Of a DNA stretch of 64,000 nt, positions 54,021 through 62,682 are shown piece by piece. The position numbers and the translations under genes were made by a program. Location of the stretch: positions 1 through 64,000 of the forward strand of contig CALHIV010000015.1 of assembly GCA_938030895.1 (NCBI GenBank), in the 5' to 3' direction. The notes under the pieces were generated by a model that did no database searches, was not told the DNA's origin, and was given only the letters and a program-made list of their open reading frames with translations. The stretch comes from an uncultured Nitrososphaerales archaeon. GTDB lineage: Archaea > Thermoproteota > Nitrososphaeria > Nitrososphaerales > Nitrosocaldaceae. Within the stretch, counting starts at the first letter, position 1, and each line of letters begins with the position of its first letter.

Positions 54021-54128
54021 GGGCCGGTAGTTCAGCGGTAGAATGTCCGCCTCGCACGCGGATGGTCCCATACCTGTCCTTTGGTAGGGATCAGCGAGAG
54101 GTCGCGGGTTCGAATCCCGCCCGGTCCA
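54021..54128 (+). tRNA. tRNA-Ala (CGC) with intron in the variable region
   Basis: Acceptor GGGCCGG/CCGGTCC, D-arm GTTC-AGCGGTA-GAAT, anticodon arm TCCGC-CTCGCAC-GCGGA (anticodon CGC) and T-arm GCGGG-TTCGAAT-CCCGC are intact. Between the anticodon stem (ends 54062) and T-stem (begins 54099) lie 41 bases where 5 are expected, implying a 36-base intron. GGTC occurs at both ends (54064-54067 and 54095-54098), so the splice point could lie anywhere from position 44 to 48. The insert folds: GGTCCC with GGGATC, and TACC with GGTA. A TATA-like TTAAAC lies about 27 bases upstream. Confidence 0.9.
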
Positions 54129-54233
54129 TTAAGTTAAGATGTAAAGCATAATTGTGAAAAATTTCACAACGCCATATTAAGTACAAAACCTCTCTTGTTA
54201 TCTCCTCTCCCTACCCTACCCTATCCTCTCTCC

Positions 54234-55079
54234 TCACCTGTTGGCTCTGGCTATTGTTGCACCAGCATACAAAGTCTCAAATAAGCCTATCATCTGCTTT
54301 GCAAGTATCTCATCACTAACATATACACCAGCATAGAACCTCTCTGGGCTATTAGCATTGACAAGTTCAACACATGCCTCCTTGCCATCCACTACTACAA
54401 AGCTGAATGGTACATCTGCAACCTTCTTATCCACCCCCTCTGGATAGTATGACACAGTTGTTACCAACGCCTTCTCCATCTTCTCCTTATGCTCATGCCT
54501 TACTGTCTTATCCAGCGCATGTCCCTGTATCAACATCCTATCCACTATCATCCTTACATTAACACCACGCTTCTGTAACTCAACGATAGCATTTGTAACA
54601 TTCTCGTTGAAGAATCTGCTCACGTATAACACTTCACTAGATGCATTGCTCATCCTCTCTACCAGCATGTTTATACAGTCATCGTAGTTCACTACTACCT
54701 TTGCCTTATCCTCCTCAACCTTTATGGAGAGCAACCTGTAGATCTCATCTATACTGAACTTACCACTGCTCTTGAGCACATCCAGCATCTGCAACTTCTT
54801 TGCGTTCCTCACATGCTCAAAGAGTACCTCTAGAGCCTTTTCATAGATTATCCTCCCTAGAGTTGTCTGTACATACTTGCCCTTGCTCTTCTCTACAAGC
54901 CCAATATCTACTAACTGCTTGAGCCTTGTATAGTACTGCTTCTTGGTCAAGCCCATCTTCTCTGGGGCAGCGGTCTCGGCCTCTATCCCCTCTCTGCTCT
55001 GCAGAAATATCTTCAAGGCATCATATTTTGAGAGTATTGTCAATACCTTGGAAGCTTCCTTGACCACTTCATCTTCCAT
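54234..55079 (-). CDS. Winged-helix regulator with PLD-like C-terminal domain
   Basis: About 281 residues. Residues 1-80 form a winged helix (VLTILSKYDALKIFLQSREG ... MGLTKKQYYTRLKQLVDIGLVEKSKGKYVQTTLGRII). After a second helical stretch, about 140-280 (SEVLYVSRFFNENVTNAIVELQKRGVNVRMIVDRML ... SFVVVDGKEACVELVN) resembles the sensor-like, PLD-fold domain of archaeal transcription factors, without clear HKD motifs. Start at ATG 55079 (MEDEVVKEAS) rather than 55130, since a TATA box lies between. Confidence 0.75.
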   Translation of the reverse strand: MEDEVVKEASKVLTILSKYDALKIFLQSREGIEAETAAPEKMGLTKKQYYTRLKQLVDIGLVEKSKGKYVQTTLGRIIYEKALEVLFEHVRNAKKLQMLDVLKSSGKFSIDEIYRLLSIKVEEDKAKVVVNYDDCINMLVERMSNASSEVLYVSRFFNENVTNAIVELQKRGVNVRMIVDRMLIQGHALDKTVRHEHKEKMEKALVTTVSYYPEGVDKKVADVPFSFVVVDGKEACVELVNANSPERFYAGVYVSDEILAKQMIGLFETLYAGATIARANR

Positions 55080-55096
55080 GTAAAAATTAACGATTA

Positions 55097-55110
55097 TATA
55101 CTTTTTAAAG
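55097..55110 (-). promoter_or_regulatory. TATA-like box of the winged-helix regulator
   Basis: On minus, CTTTAAAAAGTATA is centred about 24 bases before the ATG at 55079; it supports that start and a leaderless mRNA. Confidence 0.5.
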
Positions 55111-55115
55111 TTAGT

Positions 55116-55137
55116 GTGTAACAACCACATTTTACAC
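55116..55137. promoter_or_regulatory. Candidate operator: GTGTAA inverted repeat
   Basis: GTGTAA (55116-55121) and TTACAC (55132-55137) form an inverted repeat with 10 bases between, just upstream of the regulator's TATA box. A palindrome ATTGTACAAT also occurs at 55162-55171. Either could bind the regulator itself; untested. Confidence 0.35.
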
Positions 55138-55321
55138 TCATAAATTATAAATATTGTAATTATTGTACAATTGTATAAATATAACCATAAATATCATTTG
55201 ATTCAATATGAATGTATGAATTATATATACAGAAGATGGTCGTTCGATGAATATACTATATTATGATCATTATTTTATGTATGGATAGATAGATATTTGA
55301 TTGTAATATACAACTATAGCT

Positions 55322-56857
55322 ATGTATGTAGTAAGCATAGGAGGCTCAGATAGCAGTTCTGGTGCTGGTGTACAGGCAGATGTGAGGGTATGCTCTGCTC
55401 TAGGCGTGTATTGCATGACAGTTATAACAGCGGTTACAGCACAGAACACATCCACTATAAGCAAGATAAAGCCTATCGATGCAGATACAGTGAGGGCAGA
55501 GATATCAACACTGCTTGAAGGTCTACAAGGGCGTATAGTGCTAAAGATAAGCATGCTCTACAGCAAGAGCATAATAGATGCTCTTCTCAATACAATAAAG
55601 AAGCATAAAGAGCATGATATGATGGATGTGGTTATCGACCCAGTGCTTAGAGCAGGTAGTGGTAGATACCTCCTCAAGAGGGATGCAAGATCATACTATA
55701 TAGAAAGGGTGCTACCTTTGGCAACCATCATAACACCAAACATCATGGAGGCGGAGTGGTTATCCTCCATGAAGATAAGAGGACATGATGATTTACGTAA
55801 AGCATCTGAGAGGATAGTATCTTTAGGGGCAAAGAGCGTTGTTATAAAAGGCGGGCATATGCACAGAGAGGGTTATGAAGGCAAAGGGGCTGATAATGAT
55901 AATAATGATAATGATGATGAGAATGATGAGAATGATGGTGGTTATGAGGATGAATGGAATGAGGATAAATGGAATGAGGATGAGTATGTTACCGATCTGC
56001 TCTACCATGAGGGTAGATTCTATACATTCACAAATAGAAGGATCGAGGGCTCAAGGTTACATGGCGCTGGCAGTATATTCTCAGCAGCAATAGCAGCAGA
56101 GTTGGCAAAGGGTAACGATCTGGTATCAGCAGTAAGGATAGCAAATAAATTTACACATACTGCAATAGTTAACGCTTCAAGTATAGATGGTTTTACAAGG
56201 ATACCACTGATAGGCAGTGAATATGTTGATACTAACGATGAGGTTATAACATCACTTAGAAGAGCGATAGATATACTTCAGTTCACAGATGGTATCGCTC
56301 TGCTCATACCTGAGTCACAGAGCAATCTAGTCTTTGCTAGAGATGGAGCAGAATCACATGATGGTGTTGCTGGCATCGTTGGAAGGATGGTAAGGTATGA
56401 GCATGGCTATGCTAGAGCAGCAGGGCCTATACGCTACGGTGCATCCAAGCATGTTGCAGATGCAGTGCTAACGGCAATGAAGCATGATCCTAGCATAAGA
56501 TCTGCGATGAACATAAGGTATGATGATACGATAATTGATATATGTAAGAGACTAGGTTTGAGTATAGCAGAGTATGACAGGAGTAAGGAGCCAGAGCATA
56601 TAAAGCAGAGGGAAGGGATGAGTGTGAGATGGGGTATAGAGCAAGCCATAATATCATCAGCATCGGCGCAACCATCAGCATCTATACCCACAGCTAGGGT
56701 ACCAGATGTGGTATACCATAGAGGAGATTGGGGCAAGGAGCCCATGATAATAGTGTTTGGCCAGAATCCTATGGATCTTCTGAATAAAGTGCATAGCATA
56801 CTTGCGATGTATAAGGATTGTACATACAAGTGTGGAAGAGGTTGGAGGGACAGGTAA
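55322..56857 (+). CDS. Bifunctional HMP kinase / thiamine phosphate synthase (ThiD-ThiN)
   Basis: 511 residues. The N-terminal ThiD (about 1-275; GGSDSSSGAGVQADVRVCSALG; DPVLRAGSG; RLHGAGSIFSAAIAAELAKG) phosphorylates hydroxymethylpyrimidine. The C-terminal ThiN (about 315-511; RRAIDILQFTDGIALLIPESQSNLVFA; GASKHVADAVL; GQNPMDLLNKV) joins HMP-PP to thiazole phosphate, replacing ThiE in many archaea. An Asn/Asp/Glu repeat (about 190-222) interrupts ThiD. No TPP riboswitch seen upstream. The ATG at 55322 begins MYVVSIGGSD, normal for ThiD. Confidence 0.92.
   Translation: MYVVSIGGSDSSSGAGVQADVRVCSALGVYCMTVITAVTAQNTSTISKIKPIDADTVRAEISTLLEGLQGRIVLKISMLYSKSIIDALLNTIKKHKEHDMMDVVIDPVLRAGSGRYLLKRDARSYYIERVLPLATIITPNIMEAEWLSSMKIRGHDDLRKASERIVSLGAKSVVIKGGHMHREGYEGKGADNDNNDNDDENDENDGGYEDEWNEDKWNEDEYVTDLLYHEGRFYTFTNRRIEGSRLHGAGSIFSAAIAAELAKGNDLVSAVRIANKFTHTAIVNASSIDGFTRIPLIGSEYVDTNDEVITSLRRAIDILQFTDGIALLIPESQSNLVFARDGAESHDGVAGIVGRMVRYEHGYARAAGPIRYGASKHVADAVLTAMKHDPSIRSAMNIRYDDTIIDICKRLGLSIAEYDRSKEPEHIKQREGMSVRWGIEQAIISSASAQPSASIPTARVPDVVYHRGDWGKEPMIIVFGQNPMDLLNKVHSILAMYKDCTYKCGRGWRDR
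55890..55985 (+). repeat. GATAAT/GATGAG repeat inside thiD
   Basis: AT- and G-rich trinucleotides in frame code Asp/Asn/Glu residues, then WNED-like units. Confidence 0.85.
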
Positions 56858-56873
56858 GGAAGGATGATTGATT

Positions 56874-57620
56874 ATGATGGGCAAGGGCGATGCTGTTTGT
56901 GTTGCAGTGATACTTGCTGGGGGGCTTGGTAGAAGACTCCATCCATTGACGCTTGTTATGCCCAAACCCATGCTCCCAGTTGCAGATAAACCATTGCTTG
57001 AGCATGTAATAGAATGGTTACACTCCAATGGGATAAGGCATATCATAATATGCGTAAGTTACCTAGGGAGGATTATAGAGAACTACTTTGGTGATGGCAG
57101 CATGCTTAATGTGAAGATAGAGTATGCTAGAGCAGATAGACCATTAGGTACTGCTGGCCAGTTGAAGAGCGCTTCTCACCTACTCTCTAACCATGATAGG
57201 TTCATATGCCTGTATGGTGACTCCCTCTACGAGTTTGATCTTCGTGCTATGGTTGATGCTCACCTTGCAAGGTACAGAGAGGATGATAGCACGATAGCAA
57301 CCATGGCTGTGATGCATCATAGAGCAAGGTTGGATTACGGGTTCATAGATGTTGATAGCATAGGTAAGGTGATAGGGTGGAGGGAGAAGCCAGAGTTCAA
57401 GGGATTGATAAATATAGGATGCTATGTTATGGAGAGTGATATACTCGAGTTGATACCTAGTGATAGGGTTAGTCAGATGAACGAGATACTCATTGATGCT
57501 ATATCAAGGGGTAGGAGCATCTATACGTATAAGATAGAGAAGGGATTTAGGGATATAGGTAATGAGAGGGCATATATGGATGTGTATAGAGAGTATGCTG
57601 AGAGGCTTGGCGATATTTGA
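56874..57620 (+). CDS. Sugar-phosphate nucleotidyltransferase
   Basis: About 248 residues. VILAGGLGRRLHPLTLVMPKPMLPVADKPLLEH is the nucleotide-binding and phosphate loop of RmlA/GlmU/GDP-mannose pyrophosphorylase-like enzymes; LYGDSLYEFDL supplies the metal Asp. There is no C-terminal left-handed helix, so it is the short form. It makes an NDP-sugar for glycans or lipids; the sugar is not determined. ATG at 56874 is preferred to an in-frame TTG at 56868. It follows thiDN by 16 bases. Confidence 0.88.
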   Translation: MMGKGDAVCVAVILAGGLGRRLHPLTLVMPKPMLPVADKPLLEHVIEWLHSNGIRHIIICVSYLGRIIENYFGDGSMLNVKIEYARADRPLGTAGQLKSASHLLSNHDRFICLYGDSLYEFDLRAMVDAHLARYREDDSTIATMAVMHHRARLDYGFIDVDSIGKVIGWREKPEFKGLINIGCYVMESDILELIPSDRVSQMNEILIDAISRGRSIYTYKIEKGFRDIGNERAYMDVYREYAERLGDI

Positions 57621-57649
57621 CTAATATTTATGCTAGACTTAGAGCTGTA

Positions 57650-57700
57650 GTTGATAACTGATAACTGATAGTTGATTAGTTGATTAGTAGTAGTTGGTTA
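57650..57700. repeat. GTTGATAACTGATAACTGATAG simple repeat
   Basis: Short tandem TGATAAC and GATTAGTTG units in the gap between convergent genes. Confidence 0.7.
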
Positions 57701-57780
57701 TTGTATATATCAGCGTATATGTATGTATATCATCTTGTATCTTCACTAACTCTATCTATTACTCACAGTTGTTCATAGTC

Positions 57781-60700
57781 TCACCTTGCTATAGGTATCC
57801 TATACCTTATAACCTGGGATACACCATCCCTTGCATATACACCATATATCATATCTGCACTGGCAACTAGGGCATCCTTCAGGGTAACCATTATTATCTG
57901 GCTTATATTAGCCCTCTCCTTTATTATCCTCTTCAACCTCTCAGTATTAACACTATCAAGATGTGCATCTATCTCATCCAAGAGGTAGAATGGTGCTGGC
58001 TTGAGTGATTGTAATGCTAGAAGGAATGTTATCGCTGCTATAGTCTTCTCCCCTCCACTCAACGAGTTAGATTCTCTGGCGGGCTTCTTTGGGAACTGCA
58101 CAATGAACGTTATGCCAGAGGAGAATATATCCTCCTTAGCGCTATCTATCTCAAGCCATGCTGAACCCTCACCATCGCTCATTATAGAGAATATGCTCCT
58201 AACCTCTCTATCAACCCTACTGAATGCATCTAGGAAGAGTTGCCTCTTCTCCCCCTCTATCTGTTCTATGAACCTTACTATAGCATTCCTCTCCTCTTCG
58301 AGTTGGTTCTTCTTCTCTGAGATGCCCCTATATCCCTCTATGAGTTGCATGTAACTCCTATTTGCAAGTTGGTTTACATTACCCTTGAGCATATCATGCT
58401 CTTCCTCCAATCCTTTCAGTAGTTCACTGATATCGAACCCATCGTACTCATCCTCACTCTCATAGTAATGGTCACTACCATTGAGCTCTCTCATCAGAGA
58501 ATCCTCTTTTGCCTTGAGATCGTTATACTCATTGATATATAATGCCAACTCCTTCTCAAGTATAGATAGTTGTCTACTCATCCTCTTCTCCTCATTAATC
58601 AACGACCTCAACTCCTCATCGTACCTCTGTAACCTTGAGAGCGATGATGATGAGGCATCTATAACCTCCTGCTCCCTATCCCTTAATACCCTCAACTCTT
58701 CTATGCATCTACTCAACTCATCCCTGTATCTTCTTACTAATATAGCACTCTCCCTTGCATCGGCCTTTGCCTGCTCCAACCCTTTAGATACCTCATCTAT
58801 ACGCCTTAACGTACCATCTCTCTCTGAGTTCTTTGCTGCTATACTGGTCATCAGACTCCTCCTCTCTCTATCAAGTTGCTCAAGCCTAGAGATGAGTGAA
58901 GTCTTTGCTCTACCCATCTCCTCCATAGCCTTCTCCAAACCCTCTCTATCCTTAGCAAAGGTACTCATCATCTCTTTAAGTGCAGATACCTTCTCCTCAA
59001 TGTTAGAACGCTCCTCAATTAGCCTCTTCATCTCCTCCTTCATAGCAATGATCTCACTACTTATCTTCTCAATCCTAGCGCTGTTCTCCTTGATAACCTG
59101 CTCACCTCTAACTAGTGTGATCCTAGCCTGTTCCATCTCCATATCTACCCTTGCTATATGAGAGATGATCTCACCCCTCTTCCTCTCCATATCCTGTATG
59201 GTAGCCTCAAGGGCCTTGACCTCCTCCCTCTTCCTCTCTATAACCTGCTTGAGGGATGAGAGCGCAGCGCTCAACTCCTTAACAGACCTGCTCCTTACTA
59301 CAAGTCTGATTATATCACTTATCCTAGAGTTGGTATCTATTGTAGTTGCCCTTACTCTAGGCTCAAATAACTCTCCATCGATTGTAACTGCCCTATATCC
59401 CCTTCTCGCTAGAGTTAGTGCATCACGCTTAGAGTATGCTAGGAGCGTATCGCCGAATATAAAGTTCACTAAGCCCTTATACTCTGATCTGATGAAGTGC
59501 GAGAGTGGGTAGAGCGTATCAGTATCATATACAGCATCCTTGAGTTTGGTGTTAGTGTTATCACCATCATCATTACCCTTATCCTTATTCTCATCGAGGG
59601 GAGAAGGGGCAGAGGAAGAGTAAGAGGAAGAGGAGGGAGAGGAAGAGGAGGAAGAAGAAGTCTCGCTAGTATTAGGACTATCTCTACCGCTAGAACCTAG
59701 ACGAGACCTCCTAAGCCTTACACCCTTGACCTCTTCACACCCCTCAATCATATCTAGAGGTATCATAGTAGTCCTTGATAGTCCTAGACCCTTCACATGC
59801 TCAAGTATTAGAAGCATGGACTTGACATCCCTTACCACTAGTGCCTTCAACCAGTTGGATCCTACGGCCATAACAGCCCTAGTATACCTTGCATCCCATT
59901 CCAGCATATTCTGGAGTATACCAACTATCCCAAGCTTAGATGCATCCTCCATAAGCCTCACTATAGTGCCATCCTCTCCCCTCATCGCTAGATCTATCTC
60001 TGTCTGATACCTTGTAGTTATATACTCAGCCCTCTCTAGTATTGCTACTACACCATCTATCTGCCTACTCAGCCTATCCCTCTTTGCAGATGTCTGTGTT
60101 ACAGCATCATCAAGCGCATCCAACTCCTTTGCATATCTAGATCTCTTCTCTGATAATGTTGAGATTAGAGCACTCATATTGCTCATCTCTTCCCTTACCT
60201 CTGAGCCCCTTCTCTCTAATGCTACCATACCCTCATTGGATATCTTGATCCTCTCATCCAATGATGCAATCTTCAACTCTATCTGTGATGCATCATCAAC
60301 CAACTTCTTAACCTCCCTCTCTAACCTCTTCTCCTCCTCCCTCTTGCTTGAGTACTCCTTGAGTAGCATATCCATCCTCATACTAAGATGGTTCACCTCC
60401 TCCTCTACCCTCCTCCTCTCCTCCATAACCCCATCAAGGGTAGTTGTAAGCCTATCTATATCCTGCTCTAGAGCCTTGACCCTCTCCACTAGCCCATCCC
60501 TCTCCTTGATTAGCCTAGGTATATCCTTGCCTATCGTAACTATCCTACTCTGATTGGTATTGAGCATAGCCTTCAACTGTTCAACCCTTACTATCATGCT
60601 GGATAACTGTCTACTTATCTCTGCCTTCGATCTGGATGACTCCTCAACCTGCTTCATGAACCTAGCCTTCTCACCCTCAACCACTGCTATCCTACTCCTC

Positions 60701-61608
60701 AACCCATCTATACCCTTGCTTATACTCTCAACCTCCTCCCTCCTCTTCCCTATCATATCCTCAAGCATGGCAAGCCTCTCCCTAGCATGTTTGAGCATAC
60801 CCTTAACCTGTATGTGTTTAAGCCTCTCTATCTCTCTTGTAAGGAACTCTAACCTGAGTTGATCGTTACGTTCCTGCTCAAGTTCATCTATCCTACTCCT
60901 CACCTCATTCATCCTTGCCAATGCAACCTCCAACCTTCTATCTGCCTCAACCAGCTGCTTCATAGCCTCCTCCTTCTTCTCATCGAAGTATGATAAGCCT
61001 ATTATCTCCTCTATTATCCTGCGCCTCTCCTCTGGGTTCAACTCTGCTATACGCATAACCATGCCCTGTTGCACATTATTCAACTTGTTTGGTGTAGCAA
61101 GTACAACATCGAGCAGGTTTGTTATGGTGGATTTGTTAACATGCTTACCGTTCAGATAGTACTGGTTCTCTCCATTATCATACATCTCTCTGGTTATGGT
61201 CACTGTATTGGCATCTATTGGTATACCTCTATCACTGTTATCGAATGTTACACTGACCCTTACAGCCCTCCTCTTCCTATCCCTATACTTTGCATCACTG
61301 GTTATATCATTAACTCCAACTCCAACTCCATCCCCATCCCCATTCATCTCCCCATCCCCTTCATCCAAAGCATCCCCAACCCTCTCCTTACTTCTACCAT
61401 TGCTATCATGGATGAGTGACTGTAACCTATCTACCCTGAGTACTCTCACACTATTCTCGCCTAGGGCGAATGCTATAGCATCGAGTATGTTACTCTTGCC
61501 AGAGCCATTAGGGCCTGTTATGCATACAAGCCCTTTATCCAGATTCAGTACGGTGTTCTTTGCAAAGGATTTGAAGCCAGATATCTCAACCTTCTTTATA
61601 TATACCAT
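57781..61608 (-). CDS. smc: Chromosome segregation ATPase SMC
   Basis: 1275 residues. N-terminal Walker A TGPNGSGKSNILDAIAFALGE; long coiled coil (about 170-530); hinge (about 545-780); returning coil (about 800-1120); C-terminal signature NSLSGGEKTIAAITFLLALQSL and Walker B FYLLDEIDAHLD. SMC dimers compact and separate chromosomes. A Ser-rich, then Asp/Asn/Lys-rich stretch (about 635-690) breaks the hinge between IEGCEEVKGVRLRRSRL and DAVYDTDTLYP, where normal hinges have none. A second small Gly/Asp insert (GDGEMNGDGDGVGVGVND) lies in the N-terminal head near residue 85. Confidence 0.96.
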   Translation of the reverse strand: MVYIKKVEISGFKSFAKNTVLNLDKGLVCITGPNGSGKSNILDAIAFALGENSVRVLRVDRLQSLIHDSNGRSKERVGDALDEGDGEMNGDGDGVGVGVNDITSDAKYRDRKRRAVRVSVTFDNSDRGIPIDANTVTITREMYDNGENQYYLNGKHVNKSTITNLLDVVLATPNKLNNVQQGMVMRIAELNPEERRRIIEEIIGLSYFDEKKEEAMKQLVEADRRLEVALARMNEVRSRIDELEQERNDQLRLEFLTREIERLKHIQVKGMLKHARERLAMLEDMIGKRREEVESISKGIDGLRSRIAVVEGEKARFMKQVEESSRSKAEISRQLSSMIVRVEQLKAMLNTNQSRIVTIGKDIPRLIKERDGLVERVKALEQDIDRLTTTLDGVMEERRRVEEEVNHLSMRMDMLLKEYSSKREEEKRLEREVKKLVDDASQIELKIASLDERIKISNEGMVALERRGSEVREEMSNMSALISTLSEKRSRYAKELDALDDAVTQTSAKRDRLSRQIDGVVAILERAEYITTRYQTEIDLAMRGEDGTIVRLMEDASKLGIVGILQNMLEWDARYTRAVMAVGSNWLKALVVRDVKSMLLILEHVKGLGLSRTTMIPLDMIEGCEEVKGVRLRRSRLGSSGRDSPNTSETSSSSSSSPSSSSYSSSAPSPLDENKDKGNDDGDNTNTKLKDAVYDTDTLYPLSHFIRSEYKGLVNFIFGDTLLAYSKRDALTLARRGYRAVTIDGELFEPRVRATTIDTNSRISDIIRLVVRSRSVKELSAALSSLKQVIERKREEVKALEATIQDMERKRGEIISHIARVDMEMEQARITLVRGEQVIKENSARIEKISSEIIAMKEEMKRLIEERSNIEEKVSALKEMMSTFAKDREGLEKAMEEMGRAKTSLISRLEQLDRERRSLMTSIAAKNSERDGTLRRIDEVSKGLEQAKADARESAILVRRYRDELSRCIEELRVLRDREQEVIDASSSSLSRLQRYDEELRSLINEEKRMSRQLSILEKELALYINEYNDLKAKEDSLMRELNGSDHYYESEDEYDGFDISELLKGLEEEHDMLKGNVNQLANRSYMQLIEGYRGISEKKNQLEEERNAIVRFIEQIEGEKRQLFLDAFSRVDREVRSIFSIMSDGEGSAWLEIDSAKEDIFSSGITFIVQFPKKPARESNSLSGGEKTIAAITFLLALQSLKPAPFYLLDEIDAHLDSVNTERLKRIIKERANISQIIMVTLKDALVASADMIYGVYARDGVSQVIRYRIPIAR
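59540..59692 (-). repeat. Low-complexity insertion in the SMC hinge
   Basis: On plus, GAAGAGGAGGAAGAAGAAG-like purine runs correspond on minus to TCT/TCC Ser codons, followed by AAT/GAT-rich codons. In frame and translated. Confidence 0.88.
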
Positions 61609-61628
61609 GAACCTTCACCTCACCTACT

Positions 61629-61641
61629 TGAATAAATATGC
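61629..61641 (-). promoter_or_regulatory. TATA-like box of smc
   Basis: On minus, CATATTTATTCAA is centred about 26 bases before the ATG at 61608. Confidence 0.5.
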
Positions 61642-61713
61642 AGTTGTGAACTATTTTTATGCTCCTTGCAAAGGAAGGAGATAGTAATAAATTAATTATC
61701 ATTGGATTATATA

Positions 61714-62511
61714 ATGGAAGTGACAAGGGTAGCACTACTCCAACTGGAGTTGAAGGATAGTCCAGATGATGCTATGGCTCATGCTCTAAGACTACTCCAG
61801 CAGGTTGGGGCAGCAAACTCTGAGATAGTATGCCTGCCAGAGCAGTGGTATCCAAAGCCCCTTGAGAGTATAGATGAACTCAAGCCCATACAGGATATGG
61901 CAAAGCAGTATAAGATGGTTGTGATAGCAGGAGCATTCTTTGAGCATCTCTATGAGACCAATGATGAGAGTAGTAATAGCAGTAGCGACGCTGAGAGTAG
62001 CGTATACATCTCAGCCCCAGTCATAGGTCCTGATGGTAATATCATCGATAGGCAACTCAAACTACACCCATTCGGTAGGGAGTTAGGCCTTGTGAGAGCA
62101 GGGAGAAGGATAAGGATATTTGAGTATAACGGCGTAAGGTTTGGGATAGGCATATGCCATGACGTTGTATTCCCTGAGGTAGCAAGGTTGGCAGTAAAGA
62201 ATGGTGCAGATATGCTATTCTTCCCCTCAAAGATAGTGAATGAGGGTCTAGAGCCTTGGCATATATATGTGAAGGCTAGAGCACTGGAGAATAGGGTTCC
62301 AGTCGTTGCACCGAACCTCTGTAGCAAAGAGTATGGAGGGATGAGCATGATAGTGGATCTAGCATATAACGAATCACTTGATATAGTGCTCCCCTATGTT
62401 GTTACTGCATCTGCTGGGGAGCATGTGCTTATAAGCGATATAGATTTGGAGTTGAGTAGAAGGGTTAGAAGGCTAAGAATGATGGAGTTGAGGGATGATT
62501 ACATGGTGTGA
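61714..62511 (+). CDS. Carbon-nitrogen hydrolase (nitrilase superfamily)
   Basis: About 265 residues. Catalytic Glu in LPEQWYP, Lys in RQLKLHPFG and Cys in IGICHDVVFPEVARL form the Glu-Lys-Cys triad. Such enzymes cleave amides (omega-amidase, N-carbamoyl or deaminated-glutathione types); the substrate is not told by sequence. A Ser/Asn insert (NDESSNSSSDAESS) lies before SAPVIGPDG. ATG 61714 (MEVTRVALLQLE) is preferred to an in-frame TTG at 61702. Confidence 0.9.
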   Translation: MEVTRVALLQLELKDSPDDAMAHALRLLQQVGAANSEIVCLPEQWYPKPLESIDELKPIQDMAKQYKMVVIAGAFFEHLYETNDESSNSSSDAESSVYISAPVIGPDGNIIDRQLKLHPFGRELGLVRAGRRIRIFEYNGVRFGIGICHDVVFPEVARLAVKNGADMLFFPSKIVNEGLEPWHIYVKARALENRVPVVAPNLCSKEYGGMSMIVDLAYNESLDIVLPYVVTASAGEHVLISDIDLELSRRVRRLRMMELRDDYMV

Positions 62512-62579
62512 GATTATTAGATAGCAGCATAGCATATGATGATATGGCATGTATAAGATTCTCTAGAATATGAATGAGT

Positions 62580-62672
62580 GAGTGAGAGAGGTATAGGCAT
62601 GGTTATGGGCATGGTTATGGCTATCGGTATCGGTATGGCTATCGATATAGCCAATAATATATCTAGCCAATA
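62580..62672. repeat. GGCATGGTTATG / ATCGGTATCGGTAT repeats
   Basis: Duplicated GGGCATGGTTAT, TATCGG and AGCCAATAATAT units lie between the convergent nitrilase and ino1 genes. No further signal seen. Confidence 0.75.
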
Positions 62673-62682
62673 ATATGAGTTA

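Noticed and set aside
54234-55130. Longer start for the winged-helix regulator at 55130
   Set aside because: The extra 17 residues would overlap the TATA-like box at 55097-55110; ATG 55079 fits a leaderless mRNA better.
55141-55321. TPP riboswitch before thiDN
   Set aside because: No conserved TPP-aptamer core (such as CTGAGA) was seen; the region is plain AT-rich DNA.
61069-61419. Plus-strand 116-residue frame opposite smc
   Set aside because: Low-complexity shadow within a strongly supported SMC coding region.
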